The notes under the pieces were generated by a model. That model was not told the origin of the DNA. It ran no database searches and saw nothing but the letters and a program-made list of their open reading frames with translations. Source: Pipra filicauda (taxonomy: Eukaryota; Chordata; Aves; Passeriformes; Pipridae). From it: a stretch of 64,000 nucleotides of DNA. How positions within the stretch are numbered: position 1 is the stretch's first letter; the number at the start of each line of letters is the position of its first letter. A program made the position numbers and the translations under genes. Shown here piece after piece: positions 46,741 to 61,835 of the stretch. The stretch lies in the NCBI RefSeq assembly GCF_003945595.2, contig NW_024104300.1, positions 992,001-1,056,000 of the forward strand. The letters run 5' to 3'.

Positions 46741-49700
46741 ATTTGTGGAAATGCTCATAGATACCAAGTATTCTTGCTATTATCATGTGCATATATATAA
46801 CATTTTTAAAGCTCTTCAAGGATCCAATGCAGTGGTGCTGCTGACCAGTGCTGAAGTTTTCCTTATATTTTTCCTCACTTTTTAAAATATGAATCAAACA
46901 AGAAATTCTCAGAAAGTACATTAAGTCTCCCAGTCTGCAAGAAATTTTATTTCTCTTGCATGGCACTTAAAGTAACATTATGAATGATGAATGCCTTGCT
47001 TTTTTTTTTTTCCTTTTTTTTTTTTTTGACTGTTATTGGTCTCTGATCATGTAATTGAGATTTGAAACCGCCTGTATTTCACATACCTATTAAGAAATTC
47101 TTAACAAAGACCAGAACCTTGGAAGTTATTAGGCTGTTACTGAAACAGGCCAGTCCTCAAATTACTAACAGACCACAATGATTCCTGTAAGGTGCCCTGT
47201 GACTGAATATGTATTTTGCTGTAATACCCATATGATTGTGCTAAACTAATTGAATTTGCATGAATATTTTCCATTTTTTGGCTGATTAATTGTGAGGCAA
47301 GGAAAAATGCTTCATTCAGATAAGGGTTCTTAGAAGGTCCAAATGAACAAATGCAAAAATACTATTGGTCACTTTGGCCCTGGAAACATTGTCACAATTG
47401 CTACTCTGATTCCCAAAATTAAAACTTTTAACTGCTCCGTCACAACAATCCTTGAGATTCTGCTAACATGAAGAGCAATGGGCTACCCCACCTGCAGTGC
47501 ACACCTGACCACTTTTGTAACCAGATTGTCACAATTTTATCCAGTTTAATTATTACAAAGCAGAGAAAACATACTTCTCTATTTAACAGGGTTTTTTCAC
47601 AATGCTTATCTTTGCATTTTGGAAAAAGAGCCATGTCATACTGGTGTGATGTCATCTAATAACTATTTTCTATCTGTCTATTTGCAGGAGGTCTTGCTAG
47701 GCGTTCTCTTTTACTCAATCTCAAGCTAACAAACCATGAGCATGCACTGACAGAGCTGTATGGACAGCAGTGTGCTCTGCAAATGCTGCTGCAGGGAGAA
47801 GAAAAAGATCTGGAGAAAACTAATTGAATTGCACAAACACAGGAGCCTATAGGCAATGTGAAGAGGACAATTACATTCAGACTTCCTGCTGGTGTGATTC
47901 ATGTGACTTGTGCAGATATAATTCATGTTAGTAGTCTACTGGAAAGATGACTGGATAAAACTCAGCCAAATGGTTGACTTAACATCATCACATTGTGTAT
48001 GCTTCAGTATCCACTTAAGGTGTGTTTAATTAAGTTGTAGATCAAGTTAAATATGTGGATCCTTTTCGTTTGAGTTGAATGAGGATTTTCCTCCCAGTCT
48101 GTCCTAGTCACAGACAAAAAAAAATATTTTTCCACTTATTATTTCTTTAATAACGTGGAGGGGTTTAATATTAGTCTTCATCATTTAATGATGTATGTAC
48201 ATCTTAGGAAATTTATTCTGATGCTGCCATTTCTTTGAAGATGATTTGCCGTAGGTGGCATGGGTGATTTTCCATAGCATTTAAAATTATTTTTATTTCT
48301 AATGTTGTCAGAATATATAACTTGATTCTGAAGCCCTGATGTAGTTATATAAAAAATCCTGTATGGTTTAATGAACTCCACAATACATTCACATAGCTGA
48401 AATAAGAGACAATGGAATGTAAATGTCTTCTGATATTTATTATATTTAATAATAAGTGAAATTAAAATACAGTGGTGAAGGATGAACATTCCAGAATTAA
48501 AAGGCAAAAAACCTGAAGAATACCTACCAGAAAACCCACTAAGTACTCCTAAGGCCCTAAAGAATTTTCCAGATACCATGGAATTTGGTATATTTTATGG
48601 CTTTTTGGGAGTATTTTCAGTGTCTTTCCGAGACTCTGGTTTGACTAATCGACTGATACTGAATTTATGGAATTCAGTAAAGCTTCATCATCTACTTAAT
48701 TTAGCTGCCTAATTTTAGAGAAGGGTAACATGAAATACAAATGAAAGAGTTCTACTTTCCTGGAGTTATTTCCTTAACTGTATCTACTTCCTTCTCAAGA
48801 ATACTAGGAAAGGTCTATTTTATTCAGAATATTGCCAAATTCAAAGTAGAAAAACCCACATTCCTATGGTAATTCCTAATGGAAACTTATCACAGCATAA
48901 TGGCGAACTACTACAGAAGTGCACAGGCTTTTTAAAGCTTGCCAGGAACATCCATCATCATGGACATCTGCTTCTTATAAAAGCAAGGGCTTAGATACAT
49001 TGGGTAATCTGAACTTTCTGAATCCTAAGGAGAGAAAGACTGTTTTGCAAGCAGCTAAATTTATGTAGACATTTAGGGGTTCAAATTAAATTCTGAGTAT
49101 GTATTGATAGTAAATACAGAGTGTTAATAAGATGTGTTCACTGTGAGAAGAGTAGCTGAAATAACCTGTACTGTTATTTACAGTATTTGTGGCCACTGTT
49201 CTGATGGCCACAGTTAGTCCTCATTTTTAAGTAAATAATCATCAAATTATGTCTGTGTTGATCGAAACTGTACCAAAAATTTTCAGAATTTGTTCTATGC
49301 AAGCAAAGTCAATACATTGTCTGAAGTCCTTTCCTTTGGATTCTACAGTAGATATTTGGGGTTTGGGGAGAACTTAGTTCATACTGGCTCTCAGCATGCA
49401 ACAGGATTTGCCAGTACTGAGAAGAAAATTATCAGTTTGATAAATCTGTCAAGATTTTAGACAGCTGGGATCAGTAAATCAAACTAAAGCTGTTATACGT
49501 TTTAAAAATCACGTAAAGTATTTGTACATAATATCTCATCCCATTTTTTTCATACTGAAGTGCGGACCCTTAGGGTACGATGTTCTTGAAATAAAAAATG
49601 AGCACTGTAAATAAGTCTTATTTTTCCAGTTTGTGGTACAAAAAAAACAGGTAAGAGTGAATAGGAGTGACTTTACTTTGTTTCTTCTAAGTGATATAGG

Positions 49701-52700
49701 TATGTTATCAGCTTGATTGCGAAGCTGAAGAATTATCTGAGACTAGCTAGAGGCAAAAAAAGAAGGCAGGACTTCAGATCGTACTATAATCTGAACATGC
49801 CCTAGCTCACCAATTTCTGTACAGGGAAGCTTAAGAAAACATTTTTCTGAAGGTTAAACATGCATAACTCTAAACACAGAAGTTATTGTTAAATGATTTA
49901 AATTTTTCTAGCAACAACAAAGGAAATTCTATAACCTGCTTATGCAATGGCTGGTTGACTCACTTTCAAAAAATAACATAGATAAGAAGTGGAAGATTAG
50001 TTATTTTTTTTATTCCTTAGTTATTTTTATTCCTTGGTTCCTAACTTATTAGTTAGTTTTGGTTATTCCTTAGATTTTGAAAACATCTTCATTTTACAAA
50101 CTCTATTTTATCAGTGTAATCCAAAGTAAATCTTTCAATATCAACTCCACGTTTGGACAGTAGTCCTACCAAATTTAATTATGTATAAGAAATCAAAGTA
50201 TGATTTACCACATAAAATTTTCTCCATGTGATGTGAACAAAATCAGTGGACTAACATAAATACTTCAGAAAAGTGCTCAACAAATCAAAATCTGTCTGAA
50301 ATGCTAAGTTCATAAAATACCATTTTACTTATCTGCCACATTGAGAGTGCAAAAAAATGTGAAAATTACAGTGGTTTTAGTCCAGAATAACAACTAGAGC
50401 TGCAGCAGTGTGATTCAAAAGTGACAGCAAGAGGCAAGGGGTTATGTCTGATGCTCAGAGCAGTCAGGAAAATATGTGGACCTTTCTGCCTGAGTGTAGG
50501 AGGCTGCTGGCGTAGGTAGCGCTCATGGGGAGTGCACAGCTAACTGCTTGGCACAGCTAACTGCTTGCAGGCCACAGTCACGTGTAGCCTGGAGTAACTT
50601 CAGTGTTACTACAGGGACAGACTGGAAATAAAGAAGACCACAGAATTATGGAAAGACTATTTTCTTTTTTTTTTTTTTTAGTCCCTTCAAAAAGAAATCA
50701 GGCATAGCTAAAGATGACGTCCAGGACTGTTTCTATTCCACTCTGGGTGAGAATAAAAGTTGCTTCTCCAGGATTACTTTGTTACTTGGAAAGATTCTGG
50801 CCTCCACTGTAAGTACTGGTTTTGCAAAGATGTATTATTTTATTGTCTTATCTTGTATTTGTCTCTTAAGAGCCAGGATGTAAAAGTTATTTACCCCATA
50901 TTTCAACATTACTTACAATAGCAATAGTATGCATTGATGTAGAACCATCACTTTTGAAAGCACTCAAAGCATTAGTAAGATATAGCCACCCACTGACTTT
51001 GGGAAGTGGCAGGGAGAATATGTATCTTAGAATGCTGCTTCTACTAATAAGTAATAAGATTCCTATTTCTGAGCAGTTATTAATGAAGGCTTTTGAAGTA
51101 TGCTTTCTCAGTGTCTCTGATGGCTTTTTTCCATTTATTTAGTCCATATCTCTTCCCAAGGTAGCTAAGCCTCCATTCTGCAATCACTTACAAGCATACT
51201 TAACTATTACACCACAGAACCTCGAATGTGCAAGGAAGTTCAACAACAAAGATAATTGCAACTTGATACTGCAATCCTGCCTGTATTAGCTTTTACATAA
51301 TTAAGAGAACCAGATCAATGAAAAGCAACAGTTCTTAGAGTAATTTGGAAAGGAATTAATGACAAAAACCAGAACATATAAAGAAAGCTGTATTAGAAAC
51401 TGAATATTGTTGCATATTATTATTTAAAAATCATGGTGGTAATTACTTTAATAACAGACTCTGGATAGAAATTAGATGCCAGCAAGATTAACAAACTTGA
51501 AATACTTGTGTATGATACACGTTTTTCCTGTACTACTTAAGTTGTTCATGAAATGTACTAGGAACCTGACATAATTTGTGCAAAGCAGAAGTTTTCTTTG
51601 CTAGACTTTACCTTGATTTATGCAAATTAGACATGGTGTTAAATCTGATTCCTCATGTAGACCCCAACTTTGATGATCAGTCCTGGTTGGGAAAGTGCTT
51701 TGGACACACTTGAAGTTAGACAACTACCTCTGCAAACAAAGGATGTAAAATTCAAATTGTATGATGGGAATATTAAAAATCAGAATAACCCTAAAAGAAG
51801 AAAAAGAATTATAAAAACAGCCAAAACTGGTCTAAGCACTTTGAGCTGTTTCAAAGTGCATGTGCAGCAGCCATGGAAACAGGATGTTACTGCAGGAGAA
51901 TTCTGCCCATGAGCATCCAAATTCCACCCAGTAACAAGAACAGTATAAAAGAACACACAAAAAAAGTTAGTAGTGGGGACTATTTCTCTGTGCTCTCACT
52001 TAGCAAGGCTTTTGGGATGCTGAGAACTCTTCAAAGCCTAGCTCTGAATATTTTGCCAATGTAGTTGTATATTTTATGATGACTGTTAGTGTCCCAGTAA
52101 TGATCAAATTTACTCCTCCCTGCAATAATATAGTTGAAAAAATGTGATTGTTTGGTGTAACATTAGACTGTATTTTGATTTGGAGTCTTACTAAACATTC
52201 ATTTAGATAAATTCTATAAAGAGAACTCTTCAAGCTACAGGTAGGCAATGCCTACCTCTTTTCTATGATTATCAACACTACCACCAAACATACCTCTACC
52301 TACTTAAAAAATGAACTTTTTAGTTGATCAGATTCATTGCTATATTCATTGCTATATTTTTTGTCTGTGCACAAATACAGTCAGGAGAAGAGAGCTCTGA
52401 TCTTCAGCTTGATCAGGAGATAGAGAGTACCTTTTTTGGATTATTAAATCATGGTGTGGGAATTTTTTTTCATCATAGACTGAGGAAATATATGAATGTG
52501 GCAGACACTCTGCCTTCAGCATGAGGTGATCAGGCTCCTGTAGGTACTGAATTAAATGTAGACACCCGAAACCACTGGTTGTGGCACACGCAAAACCTGT
52601 AAATCTTTCAGCAGTGGTAGCTGCAAGGTTTCTCTGAGGCTGTTAGCAAGCTGGAAAAGTATTGCATGGATTGTGTGAAAGCAGCTAGAGAGAACCAGTA

Positions 52701-55700
52701 GTGAAAGAAGTTTTTGGGAACAGTAAGAAAAGACAGCATGGGAAACTGAGAGAGTACTCTGCCTCCTGTAGTTTTCCTGACAATGGTATTAGAACAGTGG
52801 GACTGGCAGTATATTCCCTGAAAAGAGTGTACAAAAGAAATGTTTTGATCCCTACTGATAAGAAAATCTTGGGAAGTCTTGGGACTCAATAAACCATGAT
52901 AATCATCTCGCTGACTTTATCCTCTGAACCAAAGGCTGGGAACTGACATTTGCCTTCATGGTAATTGTCATGTGTGGATTAAAATCAATGTAAAAATTGG
53001 TCCAGTAGGCAAATTTCAACTGTGGTGTTGTGCAATCCAGTTTAACTCAGACAAGTGATGTGTTTGAGCTTCCAGATGACATCTGCAGGAAATTTACTGA
53101 GAAGTTTGTACAGTAGATTCAACCCATCGTTCTTGCTGGAAGGGTGTATTGTAATGTTCTTCCCATACTTTGTTCTGAGGCTTTGTAGAGATTGCTAAAC
53201 TTTATTAGTGTTAGAAAATACCTGCTTCTGACTTACCACTTTTCCCCCTGTGAGCCATGGATGTGGCTCACAACTACACCCAAGGAATGGGGAGGCCACA
53301 GGACTATCAGTGCCCTGCAAGCTGTCATACAGCCCTACAGATTTTAGTAGGACTTTAGGTCTTTTTTACTGGGGTAATTGTGGTCAATATATCACTGATA
53401 GCCCTGGAATTTTTAGTGGATTTGGAGTGACAGCTTGTTTAGCTCCATTTGGAGTACAAACATGAAAATCCCAAGTCTTTTGGTACTGCTGTCAAATAAT
53501 GTAATATGTTACTTATCCTGTTGCCTTCTCATTCATGCAATGAATATATAATGGTTTTTTACTGTTTTTGTAATGTAAAAGAAAGTAGAAACCCTATGTG
53601 AATTCAAATTTCGGCTTCTAATTCAACTCTGCCCTCAGTGAACAATATAACTTTTGCTATTTAAATTTTTTTTTTGTAATTTATGTATATTTTAATACTC
53701 TTATAGTTTGCTAGAGATATGCATTAATATTTTATATAAAGTTTTCAAGTTACTGGTGTAATATTTAGATGTGGGAGACCTTTTATTTCGAGATGCAACC
53801 CCCTGCTTTTTTTTTTTACAATTGTTTTTTATATAAAATGATTTTTTTAATGATTACTTAAGATTGAAACAAAAAGATCATGTAAATGTGGGATCTGTTG
53901 TTTGGTTTTTTCATATTTTGAGTGCTTCCCAGTATGCCCAGCTCTTCAATTAGCTCATTGCTAATTTCAGCTTGGTGCTAGATATATTTTACAATAATAC
54001 AATGTGTGTCTCAAAGGCAATTCCATTGACGATAACAAAAGTTTGGGGCCTTGGTATGAAAAAGTTGTTTGCCTTGTGAACTAGATCCTTCAGAAGTCAT
54101 CCAAACTTTCTGCTTTGTAACAGGATCTCTAGAATTCTTAGGAAGCTAGCTTTTCTGTGGACTTTGTGACCTTGACAGCAAAAGTCACACTTTCCTGACT
54201 ATAGGAAACTACTCTCTGAACTTTTGGTTCATTGCTAGCTCAATACCTAGCTCAACTCACCTTCCACTCTTCAGGATAAGCTCTGGAGAAGCACAATATC
54301 CAGATCATTTGTCTTCAGCTAAAATATTTTAGAACTGGAGTTCCTAATCCTTCTGTATAAGGGAACTGGGTTAAATCTAAATTGTCCTAGACTTCATAAA
54401 TTTTAATGAAGTCACTCTTTAGGTATTGGCAGCATGATCTCTGAGCAACAGCTAATTGCTGTGCCTGCTGTATGAGCTGTCTGTGAGACCCCTGCAAGGG
54501 GCCCAAGCTGAAGGCAATGAATAGGTGTGGGCCTTGGGGAAGGAGGTTAGTGTGCTATGCAGGGCACCCCTGTGGTGACAGTGAGTTGGGTTTCTTGCCT
54601 ACCTATGCTGCAACTCAAGGTCTGACCCAAGGCAAGCATTGTTTACAGCCGCAGCAATTGTATTTATAGATTAATCTTTGAGTATTTGAGGAAAAAAACC
54701 CAAAACCAAACCAAAACCAAACCACATGTCTACATATTTGATTAAATTATAAACATTAATTGAAAGAGCTAAAGTTGGTGTGATTGTCAGTTTTTGAAGG
54801 GAAAATCCTTGACTATTATATTCTGTAATTTAGGTCCATAAAGAATCATCCCGAAATCAAAGTACTACTCAAGCTCACGAGTGTTCCCTGTTGTCTGTAA
54901 ACATAGTTTTGTATCTGTCAGCAATTCAAAGGTAAATAGAAAGTATAAGCTACTGTCCCTTGGGCCATCCACATGAACTCATCTCAAAGCAAATTCAGTG
55001 ACCAATTAGACAAACAAAGAATGGGAATGTGGCTATTGCATTGAGCAGTGACAGTTCTGACAGAGAAATATGTTATTTTTCTCACAGAGTTCTCAGGCAC
55101 TTCAAGTCAACATGGTTATGGGGTGTTAAAGAAGCAAATAAAGTGGCAAAAAGACATGAGTGGCCTGTCTTTAAAACAGGCAAATGAAGTTTTGCTGAGC
55201 TCTGTGTTCCTGCAGCTGTGCTGCTGTCAGTACACACTAGTTCACACTTGCTGTGCAACAGTTTGAAGATGCAGGTTTCATATTATAGTCATCACTGTTG
55301 ATGTAACTCTGAGAACTCCTGGGAAACTCATCCCTCTCCATGTGGTCCTGACAGTAAAGTAAAAACAAAAAAACCAACCCTCAGACAGTAGTAAACTTTC
55401 ACCTGCTCCCTAAATCTTCATCAATGGTTTAGGTCCCTCTTATAGTTCCCCTTTTGGATGGAGAAAGGTGTGCTACAGAGACTGAAGGGAAAGCTAAAAT
55501 ATCTGGGTTAGAAAGAAAATATTCCTTCTGTACCAGAAGAAGGAAAATATGTGTCACCTGAGAGTTAATCCGCGTGTGGGCTGAAATCTTGCTACTGAGT
55601 TCCCATGTTGTACGACTGTAAGACAAAAAGTGTTATTTTATTATTAATGAGTGGGTGTCCACAACTAACTGGTGTCTCAACTGATAAGGACCTTCTTCCA

Positions 55701-56499
55701 TACCTTGTGGGGTGACTGCAGCTGTTGAGGTGAATAATCTCTTTTAAATACTCACTGGTGTCCTTCAGTATTCACTATGCAATTGGAAGCATTTATAATT
55801 TCTGAGAAGCATATGCGTATAGTTTTCTTTTATGTTTCACATTAAAGGGCTTTGCATATTTATTAGCTGATGGTAATATGAGCTTTATATACTTCTCATT
55901 TGTTTGTGGTTGTCTGTATTTCCTGCTGCTAGCAGTCCAGCAGAAAACTAAAGAAAGAGTTTACAGGGGTAGCAGCACTTTGGCTTTTACATGGGATTTT
56001 CCAAAGAACAATACATTCACACAGAAATATTTTCAAAATATGAACATTTACAAGTAATCGCAGACAACTAAGCAAAATAACTGAAATACGCCTTCTGTGT
56101 GGCTGTCAGTGCATCTTTTCTCTTTGTAAATTTCCAGTCACATCCCATTTTGTACTGGCTGTTTTTCATTTCACACTGCAAAGGGAAGTGCTCCTTTTTT
56201 AACACAATGCTGATCCATGTTTCAAGGCTGGTTAACGTTGGTGCTTGCTTCCTGCAAGGTTTTGCACTAATGGATATAGCCTTTTGTGATGGAGGACATA
56301 ATAATGAAGATACTGAATGCTGTATTTTCTTTCCCCCTTAGACAATAAATGGGGTGAGACCGCTGTTCCCTAATGGGTCATTTTTTCCCCTGAGGAAACA
56401 AGTTTCTAAGGCTTGTACTCTTACATTAAGTTGCATTATGTTTTCTTCTTTATCATTAGTGTACACTTATCTTTGGTGAGGTTTTTTTATATAACTGTG
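46741..56499. other. Intergenic between IDNK and FRMD3
   Basis: Nearly 10 kb of AT-rich DNA with no recognised gene or dated repeat. It holds exon-like frames at 47688-47827 and 50682-50808 and an isolated open frame at 48482-48712 (see findings), a 17-bp tandem duplication at 50534-50567, and a degenerate TTAGTTATTTTTATTCC repeat at about 49998-50074. Confidence 0.5.
50534..50567. repeat. 17-bp tandem duplication
   Basis: GCACAGCTAACTGCTTG occurs twice back to back. Confidence 0.9.
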
Positions 56500-56547
56500 T
56501 ATATATGTATTTGGGTTGTCCTTCTGCCTCGGGCTATGTTGAGATAG

Positions 56548-58357
<1,810 letters not shown>

Positions 58358-59103
58358 TAGAATAGAGGAGAGTTCCAGTTAAAAGAGACCTACAACAATC
58401 ACCTTAGTCCAACTGCCTGAGTGCTCCAGGGCTGACCAAAAGTTAAAGCCTGTTACTAAGGGCATTGTTCAAATGTCCTGGCAGGCATTTGTGCCAAAAG
58501 ACACTGGCAGGTTTGGGGCATTGACTCCATGAAGCCTGGTCCAGTGTTTGACCACTCTCTTGGTAAAGTAACGTTCCCTAATGTCCAGTCTGAACCTCCC
58601 TGACGCAGTTTTGAACCATTTTCACATCTCCAGTCACTGTATCCCAGAAGAGATCAGAGAAGAGATCAGCACATACCTCTCCACATCTCTCCTCAGGAAG
58701 CTGTACAGAGCAATGAGGTCACCCCTCAGCCCCTTCTCTCCAAACTACACAACCCCAGGGTCCTCAGCTGCTCCTCACAGGACATGCCTTCCAGGCCTTC
58801 CACCAGTGTTGTTGCCCTCCTGTGGACCATTCAAGGACCTTCACGTCCTTCTCAAACTGAGAAGGGGCCCAGCGCTGCACACAGGACTCAGGGTGAGGCC
58901 ACACCACGGCTGAGTACAGCGGGATGATCCGCTTTTGGCAGCTGCTGATGCTGTGTCTGATGCACCCCAGGATGGGGTTTGCCCTCCTGGCTGCCCGGGC
59001 ACACTGCTGACTCACACTGAGCTGCTGCCCACCAGCACCCCCAGATCCCTCTGTAGGGCTGCCCTCCAACCAATCCTCTCTCAGACTGTAGTTGTGTACC
59101 AGT
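58358..59103 (-). mobile_element. CR1 LINE fragment in FRMD3 intron 1
   Basis: About 745 bases of antisense CR1: AATGTCCAGTCTGAACCTCC, GCACACAGGACTCAGGGTGA, CACCCCAGGATGGGGTTTGC, CACACTGAGCTGCTGCCCAC. The tail is eroded. Confidence 0.9.
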
Positions 59104-61830
59104 TACTCTCAAGCAGCATGTAGCCTGGATGTAACAGGAAATTACTGTAAACGTCTTGTACCTGTATCTTTCTAGTGCTCTTCTAAATGAATAGCATGGT
59201 TATGAGATTATAGCTTTAATGGGTAGGAAGCAGCATGGCCTTCCTTTTCTTGGAGCTTAATGCAAGCTTTCCATAACTTATTTAGCATCTTTAAAAATAA
59301 GTCTCTTTAAACAAGGACGAATTTAAAGTCGGAATCTGAGATGGTGTCTTTACAACTCTTTAGGTTTGTAGCATTTGGCAGATTTACACGTGCTAGGAGT
59401 ATGCCCTTCAGTGCCCACAGGGTAGAAAAAAAGAGTTATTACTTCAGGTGTTACGTTGTGCAAGGTGAGGTAATGAGCCCAGAACCAGTTGTATCATATT
59501 GCATTGTTGTGCCTCATTCTGCATGTAATGCAAGCAGGGGAAAGTCACAGTTGAACATGTTTTAACTATTACAGTTCTAAGGGTAGTTCTGAAGACTGAA
59601 TTCTGTTACAATCTCGTTTAGAACTTGTTTTTCTAAGTTTGCCCACTGACAAAAATATTTAAAAGGTGGGAATGGCTCTGCTTGTTTTTTCCTCCTGCAT
59701 TCCTGTAGGATTTTAGGTACTGAAATTCTAAATACGTAAATGCAGAACCTAGTATGAAGAACTACTTTGCTCTTGGTCACTTTATCAGAAAGGTGCAATT
59801 AATGATATTTCATAATTCCGATTTACCTGTCACTCTTTCCTGTGCCACACAGTTCAAACTGCTTAATCCTGTTTGTAAGGTATCTACCCCTTACCTATCA
59901 CTGTATAGACAGAGGAGATATAATCTAGCTGTATAATTTATTTATCCTCCTGTATGTGCATAGCTTTTAAGACATTAGACTAACAAATCCCAAACCACTC
60001 AACTTTTTGTCTTTAGCCTCTCTATTGGAACTGTATTTGAACTTCATAATGTGGACAAAACTTACTAAGAGGTTTAGCAAATTTTTTTTTTTTTAATGAA
60101 AAAAAACCCAACCCAGTTGCAAGTTACTTCTATATATGCATATCGATGTGTATTCAGTTGGACAAAATAGCCCAGATGATGTGCTGCTGGGCTAACAGCA
60201 GAGATGCCAGGGTTGTGCCAGCTGGAACATGTTGGACAGCTGTGTTTTGGTCATTAAAAGGATAAGAAAGCTTAATTCTACAACACTGCGAAATGCCAGC
60301 AGAATCTCTTAGGGACACAGGATGCAGTAAGGGACTGTAATGACTGAAATTATAGCTGTGCGTTTTCAGGGGTAAGGGAGGGGAGATATGTGGCTGGTCT
60401 GGATGGTGAGGTGTGTGGCTGATGATCTGCTGCAGTTTAGCACACTAAGTTTTACAAAAGTATCCTACTTTTTCAAGTTTATCTTTTCAACAGCTGACTT
60501 GCACATGTGGACTAGCATCAGAGGACCCTGGTATCACTTCAGTGCAGAGATGTATGCTAATTTTTAGATGCACTGTAGATCTTTGGCCCTACAAAATATG
60601 CAACCAGCATGGTGTGTTATTCAAAACATTTAGGAAAAATAAGCAAGAGCAGATATATTTAGATGCTGAATATATATATATATGTGTATTTTTTCCTTCT
60701 TGTGTAGATTTCACAGTGTTTAGGTAGGAGAAGAAAATACACTTTTCCTTTTACTATTAAAGTTCTTTCAAAGCAATGTTTCATCATAATGAAGCCTGCT
60801 TTCAGAAATTATGTTTTTTAGCAAAGTGTAGTGACAGCATACAGGATGATGCGGGGAGAATCAGAAATGAATCATGCATTTGCAGATTCCAGCCAACTAG
60901 TTATCGAGTCGTGCAGCTGCCATGTAGGTCATCAAGTTGCTCAAGGCTAGGTTTGCAACTCAAAGGTCAAGATTCAGTGTGTTGTCCTTCCCATGTGAGA
61001 GACTTTGTGACTGCAAATTAGCTAAAGTGGTGACAGACACAAGAAAGGGCTGGGGGCCAAGGAACATTTAACTAATTCTTGTGATGATGTTTATTTTCCC
61101 ATATTTTTTCTTTGTGAAGTCTCTCTGGGACTTGATGTCAGGCAGTCTTAAAGCAGAAGTAGGGTGAAGCTGCAGTGAAACAGCTAAAATTGAGAGGTTA
61201 TGAAAAACAGCCTGAAGGGCAGTGGCCACTGCCTGTTTCCATTGGCAAGAGGAAGAGGTGACCTGCTTGTGCAGCCTGCCTGATAGAGCACAGAACTAAG
61301 GTTTGAAAGAGGGTAGTGGGGGAAATACATCTTCAAAACTACTGGAAATGTATCTGGAGTAGCAAAAAGACCTCCTTTCTCGAGGTATTAATGTGGTGCT
61401 TCTGAGTAATTGACATAATGGGCACCTTCTGTTTTTGAAGGCCTCAAGCAATAACCTAATGCACCCATTTAACATTTTGGTAACAACAGACTGGGTTTAC
61501 CCAGTCTTGATTTAAACCTGGCCAGTTGCTCACTGCTTGGTAAAAGGTTTACTTTACTCCTCGAACTGTTCAGGTCCAGTTGTGAAAAACTGGAGAAAAG
61601 GTTGGCATGAATGTGGCTTTTCTCTCAGTTGGAGCTTGTTATTGATGTTGGTAGTGAACTTTCCTGTCTGTGTGTTTACTTGTAGAAATACTGCATGAGT
61701 GGATCTTCTTGTGGCTGAGTCCATATCTAAAATTGTGTAGTAGTGGGGGCTTTTTAACAACACAGGTTTTGCTTTGTATGAGCTTTCCCAAGCAAAGTTC
61801 TGTATTGATATTCCCAAAAATATCAATTTG
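59104..61830. other. FRMD3 intron 1
   Basis: No exon or repeat recognised apart from short A- or T-runs. Confidence 0.5.
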
Positions 61831-61835
61831 CTACA

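Noticed and set aside
51670..51912. 80-codon frame in the IDNK-FRMD3 gap
   Set aside because: No splice sites, no familiar motif, and a Lys/Asn-rich composition as expected by chance in AT-rich DNA.
54690..54725. AAACC-type A-rich runs here and at 24177, 30550, 55358 and 60097, considered as tails of processed transcripts
   Set aside because: No coding or SINE sequence precedes them; they look like simple low-complexity DNA and are not telomeric TTAGGG.
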